Shown here piece by piece: positions 57,263-64,000 of a stretch of 64,000 nt of DNA (positions are counted from its first letter, which is position 1; each line of letters starts with the position of its first letter). Where the stretch lies: positions 1-64,000 of the forward strand of contig NZ_FMDF01000152.1 in NCBI RefSeq assembly GCF_900091955.1. The letters are read 5' to 3'. The position numbers and the translations under genes are program-made. The DNA is from Streptomyces sp. Ncost-T10-10d. Its GTDB lineage: Bacteria > Actinomycetota > Actinomycetes > Streptomycetales > Streptomycetaceae. The notes under the pieces are model-generated. The model saw nothing but the letters and a program-made list of their open reading frames with translations. It ran no database searches and had not been told where the DNA came from.

Positions 57263-58351
57263 TCAGCACATCCCGGCCGGTGTGGACTTCTTGCAGACGT
57301 TGGCGACGAAGGTGTTGTTCTTGCCGGTGTCGCCATTGACCAGGTCGGCCGGCTTGTTGCCGAGCGCGACATTGGCACTGATGGTGTGGCCGGTGTTCTT
57401 CGTGCCCACGAAGCTCTTGAACAGCACGACGCCGCCGGAGAGCGGCGTGGCGCCCACGTTGTTGCTGATCGTGTTCGAGCGGACCTGGGTGTCCGCGGCG
57501 CCGGTGAGCACGATGCCGGAACCCTGGATGGCGGGCAGGCGTTTGGTCTTGGCGCAGTACTTGTTGTTGTCGGTGATCTGGTTGGACTGGATCGTCATGG
57601 CTCCGGCCTGCGGCTTGCCCTCGTCGCCCACGATGAAGGCACCGCTGCAGTTGCCGGTGAAGGTGTTGTCATGGACCGACAGGTTTCTCACGCGCCTGGC
57701 GGTGAAACCGATCCGGTTGTCCGCCAGCGTGTTGTCCTGGATCTCGGTGCCGCGGGTGTCGGTGGCGCCGCCCTCCTCGTCCACAGTGTTCGCGACGAAG
57801 AGACCCGCGTCGCCGTTGGCGTGGGCGGTGTTGCCCGTGAACCGGCCGCGGGTGGAGCGCTCCTGGGCGATGCCCCAGACGCCGTTGTGCTCGGAGGTCA
57901 CGCGCCGGACGGTCAGCTGGTCCGTCCAGGAGGCCCAGACGCCGTTCTTCTTGAATCCGGAGACAGTGAGCGAATCGATGCTCACGCCGTCGACGGTACG
58001 CCCCTTCTTGCCCAGGACGCAGATGCCGCTGCCGGCCTTCGCGCAGGCGTCGGTGGACTGCGTCTTTCCCGTGGGGGGCTTGATGACGGTTCGGCCGCCG
58101 AGGCCGCGCAGGGTCAGGCCCTTCTTGTCGATCAGGACGGTCTCGTGGTACGTGCCGGGCATGACGACGACCGTGTCGCCCGGTTTGGCGGCGTTCACGG
58201 CCTTCTGGATCGACCCGCCGGGGTGCACCACACGCGGGCTCGCGACGGTGCTGGACGGAACCGCCGCCCCGAATACCGCGGCCGAGACGACGAGTCCCGC
58301 GGCCGAGACGACCGAGACAGAGACAAGGCTCATGATGTGTCGTTTCCTCAT
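57263..58351 (-). CDS. secreted right-handed beta-helix protein (NosD/PbH1-like)
   Basis: The 362-residue protein has a Sec signal (MRKRHIMSLVSVSVVSAAGL, mature from about residue 37). It then has the SIQKAVNAAKPGDTVVVMPGTYHETV opening of PbH1 proteins, here split as SIQKAVNAAKPGD and VVVMPGTYHE, and Asn-rich turns such as HDNTFTGNCSG and SNTISNNVGA. Four late Cys (NKYCAKTK, VCKK, GMC) may form disulfides. No lyase active site is evident. ATG 58351 gives the better signal peptide; ATG 58333 has the better ribosome binding site (GAGGAAAC). It is 35 bp upstream of the methyltransferase gene, so probably co-transcribed. Confidence 0.82.
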   Translation of the reverse strand: MRKRHIMSLVSVSVVSAAGLVVSAAVFGAAVPSSTVASPRVVHPGGSIQKAVNAAKPGDTVVVMPGTYHETVLIDKKGLTLRGLGGRTVIKPPTGKTQSTDACAKAGSGICVLGKKGRTVDGVSIDSLTVSGFKKNGVWASWTDQLTVRRVTSEHNGVWGIAQERSTRGRFTGNTAHANGDAGLFVANTVDEEGGATDTRGTEIQDNTLADNRIGFTARRVRNLSVHDNTFTGNCSGAFIVGDEGKPQAGAMTIQSNQITDNNKYCAKTKRLPAIQGSGIVLTGAADTQVRSNTISNNVGATPLSGGVVLFKSFVGTKNTGHTISANVALGNKPADLVNGDTGKNNTFVANVCKKSTPAGMC

Positions 58352-58568
58352 GAGCCGACGCTATGGGCGATTTCCCCCCATTGCCACATAGGGTGAGCGG
58401 TCGGGTACACAGCGTCCCCGAATGGCTCAGTCCGTGGCCGCCGCCCGGTGTGCGGAGCCGACGCGCGACGGCGCACTCGGGTGATCCTGGCCGGAGCCCG
58501 TCCGGGTGGTCCTCGGGTGCACCGGGCCGGGCGCCATCCGGGTGACTTTCGACCCCCGCTTCCCGGTC

Positions 58569-60197
58569 TCAGTCCTCGGGTCCGCGCCGGGGGGCCACGA
58601 CCGAGCGGGCCCACCGGTAGTCGGCCTTGCCGCTCGGTGAGCGCTGGATCCGCGGGGTGATCACCAGTCGGCGGGGGATCTTGTAGCCGGCCAGGCGGGT
58701 CCTGCAGTGCGCCTGGACGTCGTCGAGCGAGGGCTCGACCGCCCCTTCGCGCAGTTGCACCACCGCCGCGACATGATTTCCCCACCGTTCGTCGGGCACC
58801 CCGGCGACCAGCGCGTCGTACACATCCGGATGGGCCTTCAGTGCCTGCTCGACCTCTTCGGGATACACCTTCTCGCCCCCGGTGTTGATGCACTGCGAAC
58901 CCCGGCCGAGGACCGTGACGATGCCGTCCGCGTCGACGGTCGCCATGTCACCGAGCAGGACCCAGCGCTCGTCACCCCTGCGGAAGAACGTCTCCGCGGT
59001 CTTCTGCGGGTCGTTGTAGTACCCGAGCGGCACATGGCCGCGCTGGGCGATCCGCCCCGGCTCGCCCGGAACAACCGGCTCGTACGTCGCCGGATCGACC
59101 ACCGCCGTACGGGAGTTGACCTGGAGCCGGAACCCCTTCTCCGGGCCGGAGTCGGCCGTCGCCGTACCGTTGAACCCGGACTCCGACGAGCCGAAGTTGT
59201 TCAGCAGCATCACCGTCGGCACCAGTGCCTGGAACTCCGCACGCACCGAGTCCGACATGATCGCGCCCGAGCTGGAGATGGAGAACATCGACGAACAGTC
59301 GGTGCCCTTCAGCGGGCCCTTCAGTGCGTCGATCAACGGCCGCAGCATCGCATCGCCCACCAGGGACACGCTGGTGACCTTCTCCTTCTCGATCGTACGG
59401 AGCACCTCCTGGGGCACGAACTTGCGGTGGATCACGACCCGCTGCCCGAAGTTGAAACCGATGAACGCGGTGAGCGTCGAGGTGCCGTGCATCAGCGGGG
59501 GGGTGGGGAAGAAGGTGATCCCGTCACCGCCCGCGGCCACCCGCTCGGCGAGCTCCTGCGGGGTCTTCACCGGCTCACCGGTCGGTGCACCGCCGCCGAG
59601 GCCGGAGAAGAAGAGGTCCTCCTGGCGCCACATCACACCCTTGGGCATTCCGGTCGTGCCCCCGGTGTAGATGATGAACTGGTCGTCGGCCGACCGCGGT
59701 GCGAAGCCGCGTTCCGGGTTCCCGGCCGCCTCGGCGTCCGTGAACGCCACGGCGTCCGGCCCGCGGACGCCTGAAACCGGTGCTCCCACCCGGATCAGGT
59801 GACGGAGGTCCGGGGCCTTCGGTGCCGCGGCCGAGACCCGTTCGTCGAACTCGGCGTCGAAGACCAGCGCCGCCAGATCCGCATCACGGTAGAGGTAGAC
59901 CAACTCCTCTTCTACATAACGGTAGTTGACATTGACGGGGACGATACGGGCCTTGAGGCAGGCCAGTACCGTCTGGAGGTATTCGACTCCGTTGTAGAGG
60001 TGCAGCCCCAGATGCTCGCCGGGAGTGATGCCCGCCTCGATCAGATGGTGGGCGATGCGGTTGGCGGCCGCGTCCAGTTCCGCGTACGTCAGGCGGCGCT
60101 CCGCACCCGTACCGGGGTGATCGAGGTAGACGAGCGCCTCGCGTTCCGGGACCGCGTCGACGACCGACTCGAACAGGTCGGCAAGGTTGTACTCCAC
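58569..60197 (-). CDS. acyl-CoA synthetase, FadD19-like
   Basis: The 542-residue ANL ligase has FIIYTGGTTGMPKGVMW (note Gly-Gly for Ser-Gly), A5 NFGSSESGFNG, LLGDMATVDADG, GRGSQCINTGGEKVYPEEVE and the catalytic Lys in RSPSGKADYRW. NVNYRYVEEELVYLYRDAD and the MWRQEDLF stretch resemble mycobacterial FadD19, which activates sterol side-chain acids, as I recall the family. Start is GTG 60197, 5 nt after AGGAGG. It is divergent from the hydratase gene with probable shared operators. Confidence 0.85.
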   Translation of the reverse strand: MEYNLADLFESVVDAVPEREALVYLDHPGTGAERRLTYAELDAAANRIAHHLIEAGITPGEHLGLHLYNGVEYLQTVLACLKARIVPVNVNYRYVEEELVYLYRDADLAALVFDAEFDERVSAAAPKAPDLRHLIRVGAPVSGVRGPDAVAFTDAEAAGNPERGFAPRSADDQFIIYTGGTTGMPKGVMWRQEDLFFSGLGGGAPTGEPVKTPQELAERVAAGGDGITFFPTPPLMHGTSTLTAFIGFNFGQRVVIHRKFVPQEVLRTIEKEKVTSVSLVGDAMLRPLIDALKGPLKGTDCSSMFSISSSGAIMSDSVRAEFQALVPTVMLLNNFGSSESGFNGTATADSGPEKGFRLQVNSRTAVVDPATYEPVVPGEPGRIAQRGHVPLGYYNDPQKTAETFFRRGDERWVLLGDMATVDADGIVTVLGRGSQCINTGGEKVYPEEVEQALKAHPDVYDALVAGVPDERWGNHVAAVVQLREGAVEPSLDDVQAHCRTRLAGYKIPRRLVITPRIQRSPSGKADYRWARSVVAPRRGPED

Positions 60198-60283
60198 CGT
60201 TCCTCCTGACCCCGGATGCTGAATGGCTCGGCGGTCATTAGAGCGCTGGGAGGCACAAGTGTGAAGGGGTGCCGTCGAAGAAA

Positions 60284-60300
60284 TCTGACTGACTGTCAGA
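60284..60300. promoter_or_regulatory. TetR-type palindrome between the ligase and hydratase genes
   Basis: TCTGAC and GTCAGA flank TGACT, and a nested CTGAC-T-GTCAG palindrome (60289-60299) lies inside. The position between divergent catabolic genes fits a TetR-family operator. No regulator gene is in view. Confidence 0.45.
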
Positions 60301-60327
60301 AAAGTATTGAACTGGATGCCCACCTAC

Positions 60328-60341
60328 TGCAACCTGTTCTA
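60328..60341. promoter_or_regulatory. KstR-like operator candidate
   Basis: TGCAACCTGTTCTA fits, at every fixed position, the pattern TnnAACnnGTTnnA that I recall for KstR, the TetR-type repressor of sterol catabolism in mycobacteria and rhodococci. It lies 23 bp before the hydratase start. Confidence 0.45.
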
Positions 60342-60364
60342 GGTCTTGAGACGGGAGGCAGGCA

Positions 60365-61165
60365 ATGGGTGGTACGGAACACCTCACCGTGCAACGCGAG
60401 GGCGCCACACTGGTGCTCACCTTGAACAGGCCGGAGGCGAAGAACGCACTCTCGCTGCCGATGCTGGTCGGGCTGTACGACGGCTGGCTGGCGGCGGACG
60501 AGGACGACACCGTTCGCTCGGTGGTCCTCACCGGCGCGGGCGGCTGCTTCTGCGCCGGCATGGACCTCAAAGCCCTGGCGGGCAAGGGGATGGACGGCGA
60601 GCAGTACCGCGACCGGATGACCGCCGACCCCGATCTGCACTGGAAGGCGATGCTGCGCCATCATCGCCCCCGCAAGCCGGTCATCGCCGCCGTCGAGGGC
60701 CACTGCGTGGCGGGCGGAACCGAGATCCTGCAGGGCACCGATATCCGTATCGCCGGTGCGAGCGCCACCTTCGGACTCTTCGAGGTCAAGCGCGGACTGT
60801 TCCCCATCGGCGGCTCGACGGTACGGCTGCCCCGCCAGATCGCCCGCACCCACGCTCTCGAAATGCTTCTCACCGGACGCCCGTACAGCGCCGACGAAGC
60901 GGCCCGCATCGGGTTGATCGGCCGAGTCGTCCCCGACGGCACCGCACTGGAACAGGCCCTCGACGTCGCCGAGCGGATCAACGCCTGCGGCCCGCTCGCC
61001 GTCGAGGCCGTCAAGGCCTCCGTGTACGAGACCGCCGAAATGACCGAGACCGATGGGCTCGCCGCCGAACTGAAGCGCGGCTGGCCGGTCTTCGCGACCG
61101 CCGACGCCAAGGAAGGCGCCCGCGCCTTCGCCGAGAAGCGCCCGCCCGTCTACCGGCGCGCCTGA
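60365..61165 (+). CDS. enoyl-CoA hydratase/isomerase (EchA19-like crotonase)
   Basis: The 266-residue crotonase-fold enzyme has oxyanion-hole segments GAGGCFCAGMDLKAL (near residues 59-73) and VEGHCVAGGTEIL (near 112-124). AEKRPPVYRRA at the end is the usual C-terminus of this subgroup. It hydrates 2-enoyl-CoA esters in beta-oxidation. A GGGAGG site precedes ATG 60365. It heads a tight operon with the DUF35 and thiolase-like genes, pointing to sterol-type side-chain degradation. Confidence 0.88.
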   Translation: MGGTEHLTVQREGATLVLTLNRPEAKNALSLPMLVGLYDGWLAADEDDTVRSVVLTGAGGCFCAGMDLKALAGKGMDGEQYRDRMTADPDLHWKAMLRHHRPRKPVIAAVEGHCVAGGTEILQGTDIRIAGASATFGLFEVKRGLFPIGGSTVRLPRQIARTHALEMLLTGRPYSADEAARIGLIGRVVPDGTALEQALDVAERINACGPLAVEAVKASVYETAEMTETDGLAAELKRGWPVFATADAKEGARAFAEKRPPVYRRA

Positions 61166-61180
61166 GCCAAGGAGACAACC

Positions 61181-62125
61181 GTGCCCGACGTCCTCAGCGC
61201 ACCACTGGTGGTCGAGTTCCCCTTCACCCGCTCTCTCGGCCCGGTCCAGAGCGCCTTCCTGACCGGGCTGCGCGAACGGACCGTGCTCGGCGTGCGGACC
61301 GGTGACGGAAAGGTCCTGGTCCCGCCCGTCGAGTACGACCCCGTCACCGCCGAGGAACTGCGCGAACTGACCGAGGTCGCCACCACCGGCACCGTCACCA
61401 CCTGGGCGTGGAACCCGGCCCCGCGCCGCGACCAGCCCCTGGCCGCCCCGTTCGCCTGGGTGCTGGTCAAGCTGGACGGGGCCGACACAGCCCTGCTGCA
61501 TGTCCTCGACGCGCCGGGACCCGAAGCCGTGAACACCGGTATGCGGGTCCGGATCCGCTGGGCTCCGCAGCGCACCGGTGCCATCACGGACATCGCCTGC
61601 TTCGAACCGTACGAGGGCGAGGCGACGGCCGAAAGCATGCCGCACAGCGGCGAGTTCGCCGACCCTGTCACCGGCATCGTCACCCCGGCCCGCCTCGACT
61701 ACACATACGCTCCCGGCCGCGCCCAGAGCGCGTACCTCAACGCCCTCTCCGAGCAGCGCACCGTCGGCGAGCGCTGCCCGTCCTGCCGCAAGGTGTACGT
61801 CCCGCCCCGCGGCGCCTGCCCCACCTGCGGGGTCGCCACCGCCGAACAGGTCGAGGTCGGCCCGCGCGGCACCGTCACCACGTACTGCATCGTCAACATC
61901 AAGGCGAAGAACCTCGACATCGAGGTCCCGTACGTCTACGCCCACATCGCCCTCGACGGCGCCGACCTCGCCCTGCACGGACGGATCGGCGGCATCCCGT
62001 ACGACCAGGTGCGGATGGGCCTGCGGGTCGAGCCCGTCTGGACCGAGGACGGCCGCCACCCCGACCACTACCGGCCCACCGGAGAGCCGGACGCCGACTA
62101 CGACGCGTACAAGGAGCTGCTGTAG
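61181..62125 (+). CDS. tandem DUF35 OB-fold protein (acyl-CoA-binding partner of Ltp-type aldolases)
   Basis: The 314-residue protein is built from two DUF35 units. The first (about 15-150) has the OB-fold text GTVTTWAWNPAPRR and PFAWVLVKLDGAD, but its rubredoxin-like zinc ribbon has no Cys pairs. The second (about 175-300) keeps CPSCRKVYVPPRGACPTCG and a second OB fold, GTVTTYCIVNI, PYVYAHIALDGAD. DUF35 proteins bind CoA and form complexes with thiolase-fold enzymes, as ChsH2 does with Ltp2. GTG 61181 follows AAGGAG; the next gene starts at the base after its stop. Confidence 0.85.
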   Translation: MPDVLSAPLVVEFPFTRSLGPVQSAFLTGLRERTVLGVRTGDGKVLVPPVEYDPVTAEELRELTEVATTGTVTTWAWNPAPRRDQPLAAPFAWVLVKLDGADTALLHVLDAPGPEAVNTGMRVRIRWAPQRTGAITDIACFEPYEGEATAESMPHSGEFADPVTGIVTPARLDYTYAPGRAQSAYLNALSEQRTVGERCPSCRKVYVPPRGACPTCGVATAEQVEVGPRGTVTTYCIVNIKAKNLDIEVPYVYAHIALDGADLALHGRIGGIPYDQVRMGLRVEPVWTEDGRHPDHYRPTGEPDADYDAYKELL

Positions 62126-63178
62126 ATGCGAGACGTAGCGATCGTCGCCTTCGCGCAGACGGATCATCTGCGGCGAACCGACGAACTCTCCGAGGTCGAA
62201 ATGCTCATGCCGGTCCTGCACGAGGTCCTCGACGCGACCGGCCTCAGGGCGCGTGACATCGGCTTCACCTGCTCGGGATCCAGCGACTACCTCGCCGGCC
62301 GCGCCTTCTCCTTCACCATGGCCCTCGACGGTGTCGGCGCCCACCCGCCGATCTCCGAGTCCCATGTGGAGATGGACGGCGCCTGGGCACTGTACGAGGC
62401 ATGGGTGAAGATCCAGACGGGGGAGGCCGACACCGCGCTCGTCTACTCCTACGGGAAGTCCTCGCCCGGCGAGGTGCGCGACGTCCTCACCCGCCAGCTC
62501 GACCCGTACTACGTCGGCCCGCTCTGGCCCGACTCCGTCGCACTCGCCGCACTCCAGGCCCAGGCGCTGATCGACTCGGGCGAAACCGATGGGGCCGCCC
62601 TCGCCGCGATCGCCGCCCGTAACCGCACCGCCGCCGCGGACAACCCGCACGCCCGGATCGCCGGCCCGGTCCCGGCCGGCGAGTATGTCGTACAGCCGCT
62701 GCGGACCGGTGACTGCCCGCCGGTAGGAGACGGTGCGGCTGCTGTGATCCTCGCCGCCGACGACACGGCGCGGGCCCTGTGCCCCCGCCCCGCCTGGATC
62801 CGCGGTATCGACCACCGTATCGAGCCCCACAGTCTCGGGGTCCGGGAGCTGACCGAATCGCCGTCCACCCGGCTCGCAGCCGAACACGCCGGGGTCTTCG
62901 AACGGCCGGTGGACACCGCCGAGTTGCACGCCCCGTTCACCTCCCAGGAGGTGGTGCTGCGCAAGGCGCTCGGGCTCGACGGCAGCGTCACCGTCAACCC
63001 GTCCGGCGGTGCGCTCGCCGCCAACCCCGTCATGGCCGCCGGGCTGATCCGCCTCGGCGAGGCCGCGGCCCGCATCCATCGCGGCGAGTCCGACCGGGCA
63101 CTCGCCCATGCCACCTCCGGGCCGTGCCTGCAACAGAACCTGGTCGCCGTCCTCGAAGGGGAGAGTGCTCATGCCTAA
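62126..63178 (+). CDS. thiolase-fold protein, Ltp4-like (no canonical nucleophilic Cys)
   Basis: The 350-residue thiolase-superfamily protein has N-terminal VAIVAFAQTD and C-terminal NPSGGALAANPVMAAGLIRLGEA, the conserved thiolase Asn-x-x-Gly-Gly-x-x-Ala region. Where biosynthetic and degradative thiolases have the nucleophilic Cys, the text is SHVEMDGAWALYEAW, without Cys. Non-thiolytic members (Ltp2, Ltp3, Ltp4) act as aldolases in sterol side-chain removal. Length matches the mycobacterial Ltp4 that I recall. It overlaps the next gene by 8 bp. Confidence 0.82.
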   Translation: MRDVAIVAFAQTDHLRRTDELSEVEMLMPVLHEVLDATGLRARDIGFTCSGSSDYLAGRAFSFTMALDGVGAHPPISESHVEMDGAWALYEAWVKIQTGEADTALVYSYGKSSPGEVRDVLTRQLDPYYVGPLWPDSVALAALQAQALIDSGETDGAALAAIAARNRTAAADNPHARIAGPVPAGEYVVQPLRTGDCPPVGDGAAAVILAADDTARALCPRPAWIRGIDHRIEPHSLGVRELTESPSTRLAAEHAGVFERPVDTAELHAPFTSQEVVLRKALGLDGSVTVNPSGGALAANPVMAAGLIRLGEAAARIHRGESDRALAHATSGPCLQQNLVAVLEGESAHA

Positions 63179-64000
63179 GGAGCCCGTGGCCGTCGTCGGC
63201 ATCGGCCAGACCAAGCACGTCTCCGCCCGCCGGGACGTCTCCATCGCCGGACTCGTCCGCGAGGCCGCCGTCCGTGCGCTGGAGGACGCGGGGCTGACCT
63301 GGGCGGACATCGACGCCGTCGTCATCGGCAAGGCACCCGACTTCTTCGAGGGCCTGATGATGCCGGAGCTCTATCTCGCCGACGCCCTCGGCGCGGTCGG
63401 CAAGCCGATGCTCAGGGTGCACACCGCGGGCTCGGTCGGCGGCTCCACCGCACTCGTCGCCGCCAATCTGATCTCCGCGAGGGTGCACCGTACTGTCCTC
63501 ACGCTCGCCTTCGAGAAACAGTCGGAGTCCAACGCCATGTGGGGCCTCTCGCTGCCCATCCCGTTCCAGCAGCCGCTGCTGGCGGGCGCGGGCGGCTTCT
63601 TCGCCCCGCACGTCCGTGCCTACATGCGCCGCACCGGAGCGCCGGAAACGGTCGGCTCCCTCGTCGCGTACAAGGACCGTCGCAACGCGCTCAAGAATCC
63701 GTACGCGCACATCCATGACCCGGACATCACCCTGGAGAAGGTCCAGTCCGCACCGATGCTCTGGGACCCGATCCGCTACTCGGAGACCTGCCCGTCCTCC
63801 GATGGGGCCTGCGCGATGATCCTCACCGACCGTGCCGGTGCGGACCGTTCGCCGTCTCCGCCCGCCTGGGTGCACGGCGGCGCGATGCGCAGTGAACCGA
63901 CGCTCTTCGCCGGCAAGGACTTCGTCTCGCCGCAGGCGGGCAAGGACTGCGCTGCCGATGTGTACCGGCAGGCGGGGATCGGCGACCCCCGAAGGGAGAT
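63171..64000 (+). CDS. thiolase-fold protein, Ltp3-like (runs past the window end)
   Basis: The first 276 codons are present and the frame is still open at base 64000. It has N-terminal VAVVGIGQTKHVSARRD, VIGKAPDFFEG, then RVHTAGSVGGSTALVAANLI at the nucleophile position, where Gly/Ser replace Cys, and CPSSDGACAMILTD. It pairs with the upstream Ltp4-like protein, as ltp3 and ltp4 do in actinobacterial sterol loci. The C-terminal active-site segment is outside the window. Confidence 0.82.
   Translation, partial: MPKEPVAVVGIGQTKHVSARRDVSIAGLVREAAVRALEDAGLTWADIDAVVIGKAPDFFEGLMMPELYLADALGAVGKPMLRVHTAGSVGGSTALVAANLISARVHRTVLTLAFEKQSESNAMWGLSLPIPFQQPLLAGAGGFFAPHVRAYMRRTGAPETVGSLVAYKDRRNALKNPYAHIHDPDITLEKVQSAPMLWDPIRYSETCPSSDGACAMILTDRAGADRSPSPPAWVHGGAMRSEPTLFAGKDFVSPQAGKDCAADVYRQAGIGDPRRE

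Noticed and set aside
60296-63331. 1011-codon open frame antisense to the hydratase, DUF35 and thiolase-like genes
   Set aside because: Gly/Val/Asp-rich shadow of the sense codons; the sense genes have motifs, ribosome sites and coupled junctions.

Overview
The window looks like Streptomyces chromosome, or that of a very close relative. Base composition is very GC-rich, and genes use ATG, GTG and TTG starts behind GGAGG-like ribosome binding sites. Coupled genes often share ATGA, GTGA or TTGA overlaps. The sugar importer has no ATPase gene of its own, and a complete whiE-type spore-pigment polyketide cluster is present. I saw no tRNA, rRNA, CRISPR array, insertion sequence or phage gene.

Layout. 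1-4.5 kb: the end of a glycosyltransferase, a relic of an alpha/beta hydrolase, a TetR regulator, and a partly decayed macrolide/streptogramin resistance block (intact ABC-F protein, broken Vat-type acetyltransferase, C-terminal half of an erythromycin esterase). 4.6-10.6 kb: a SnoaL-like protein, a two-domain universal stress protein, a cytosolic Ser/Thr kinase fused to eight or nine TPRs, and a phytoene-desaturase-like flavoprotein. 10.6-25.9 kb: an 11-gene, tightly coupled operon for taking up and degrading an acidic, probably acetylated polysaccharide, with a divergent LacI regulator and three matching candidate operators. 26-36 kb: a 5'-truncated EamA transporter, a polar amino-acid ABC importer with an M20 peptidase and an RpiR regulator, a phosphotransferase, a LysE exporter and a Tat-exported serine hydrolase. 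36-49 kb: an NMO/acyl-CoA synthetase pair, gene relics (inositol monophosphatase, penicillin acylase) on either side of an MFS transporter, a second acyl-CoA synthetase, a Clp-type AAA+ ATPase, PaaK and a duplicated alpha/beta hydrolase. 48.9-58.4 kb: the whiE-like cluster (divergent FAD hydroxylase, then ORFI-like protein, cupin, KS, CLF, ACP and two cyclases), facing an O-methyltransferase and a beta-helix protein across a perfect 20-bp hairpin. 58.6-64 kb: a FadD19-EchA19-DUF35-Ltp4-Ltp3-like block like the sterol side-chain genes of mycobacteria and rhodococci, cut by the window end.

How the genes fit together. In the polysaccharide operon the Tat- or Sec-exported enzymes (PL8 lyase, beta-helix protein, SGNH esterase) would cut and deacylate polymer outside the cell. 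The lipoprotein and two permeases would import oligomers. The signal-less heparinase II/III-type proteins, the CE7 esterase and the SDR would finish degradation inside. In the pigment cluster KS, CLF and ACP build the polyketide chain; the cyclases, cupin, hydroxylase and possibly the methyltransferase shape it. In the last block an acyl-CoA ligase and hydratase would feed thiolase-fold proteins that lack the usual nucleophilic cysteine, which suggests aldol cleavage rather than thiolysis. All functions are inferred by reading motifs; no database search was run.
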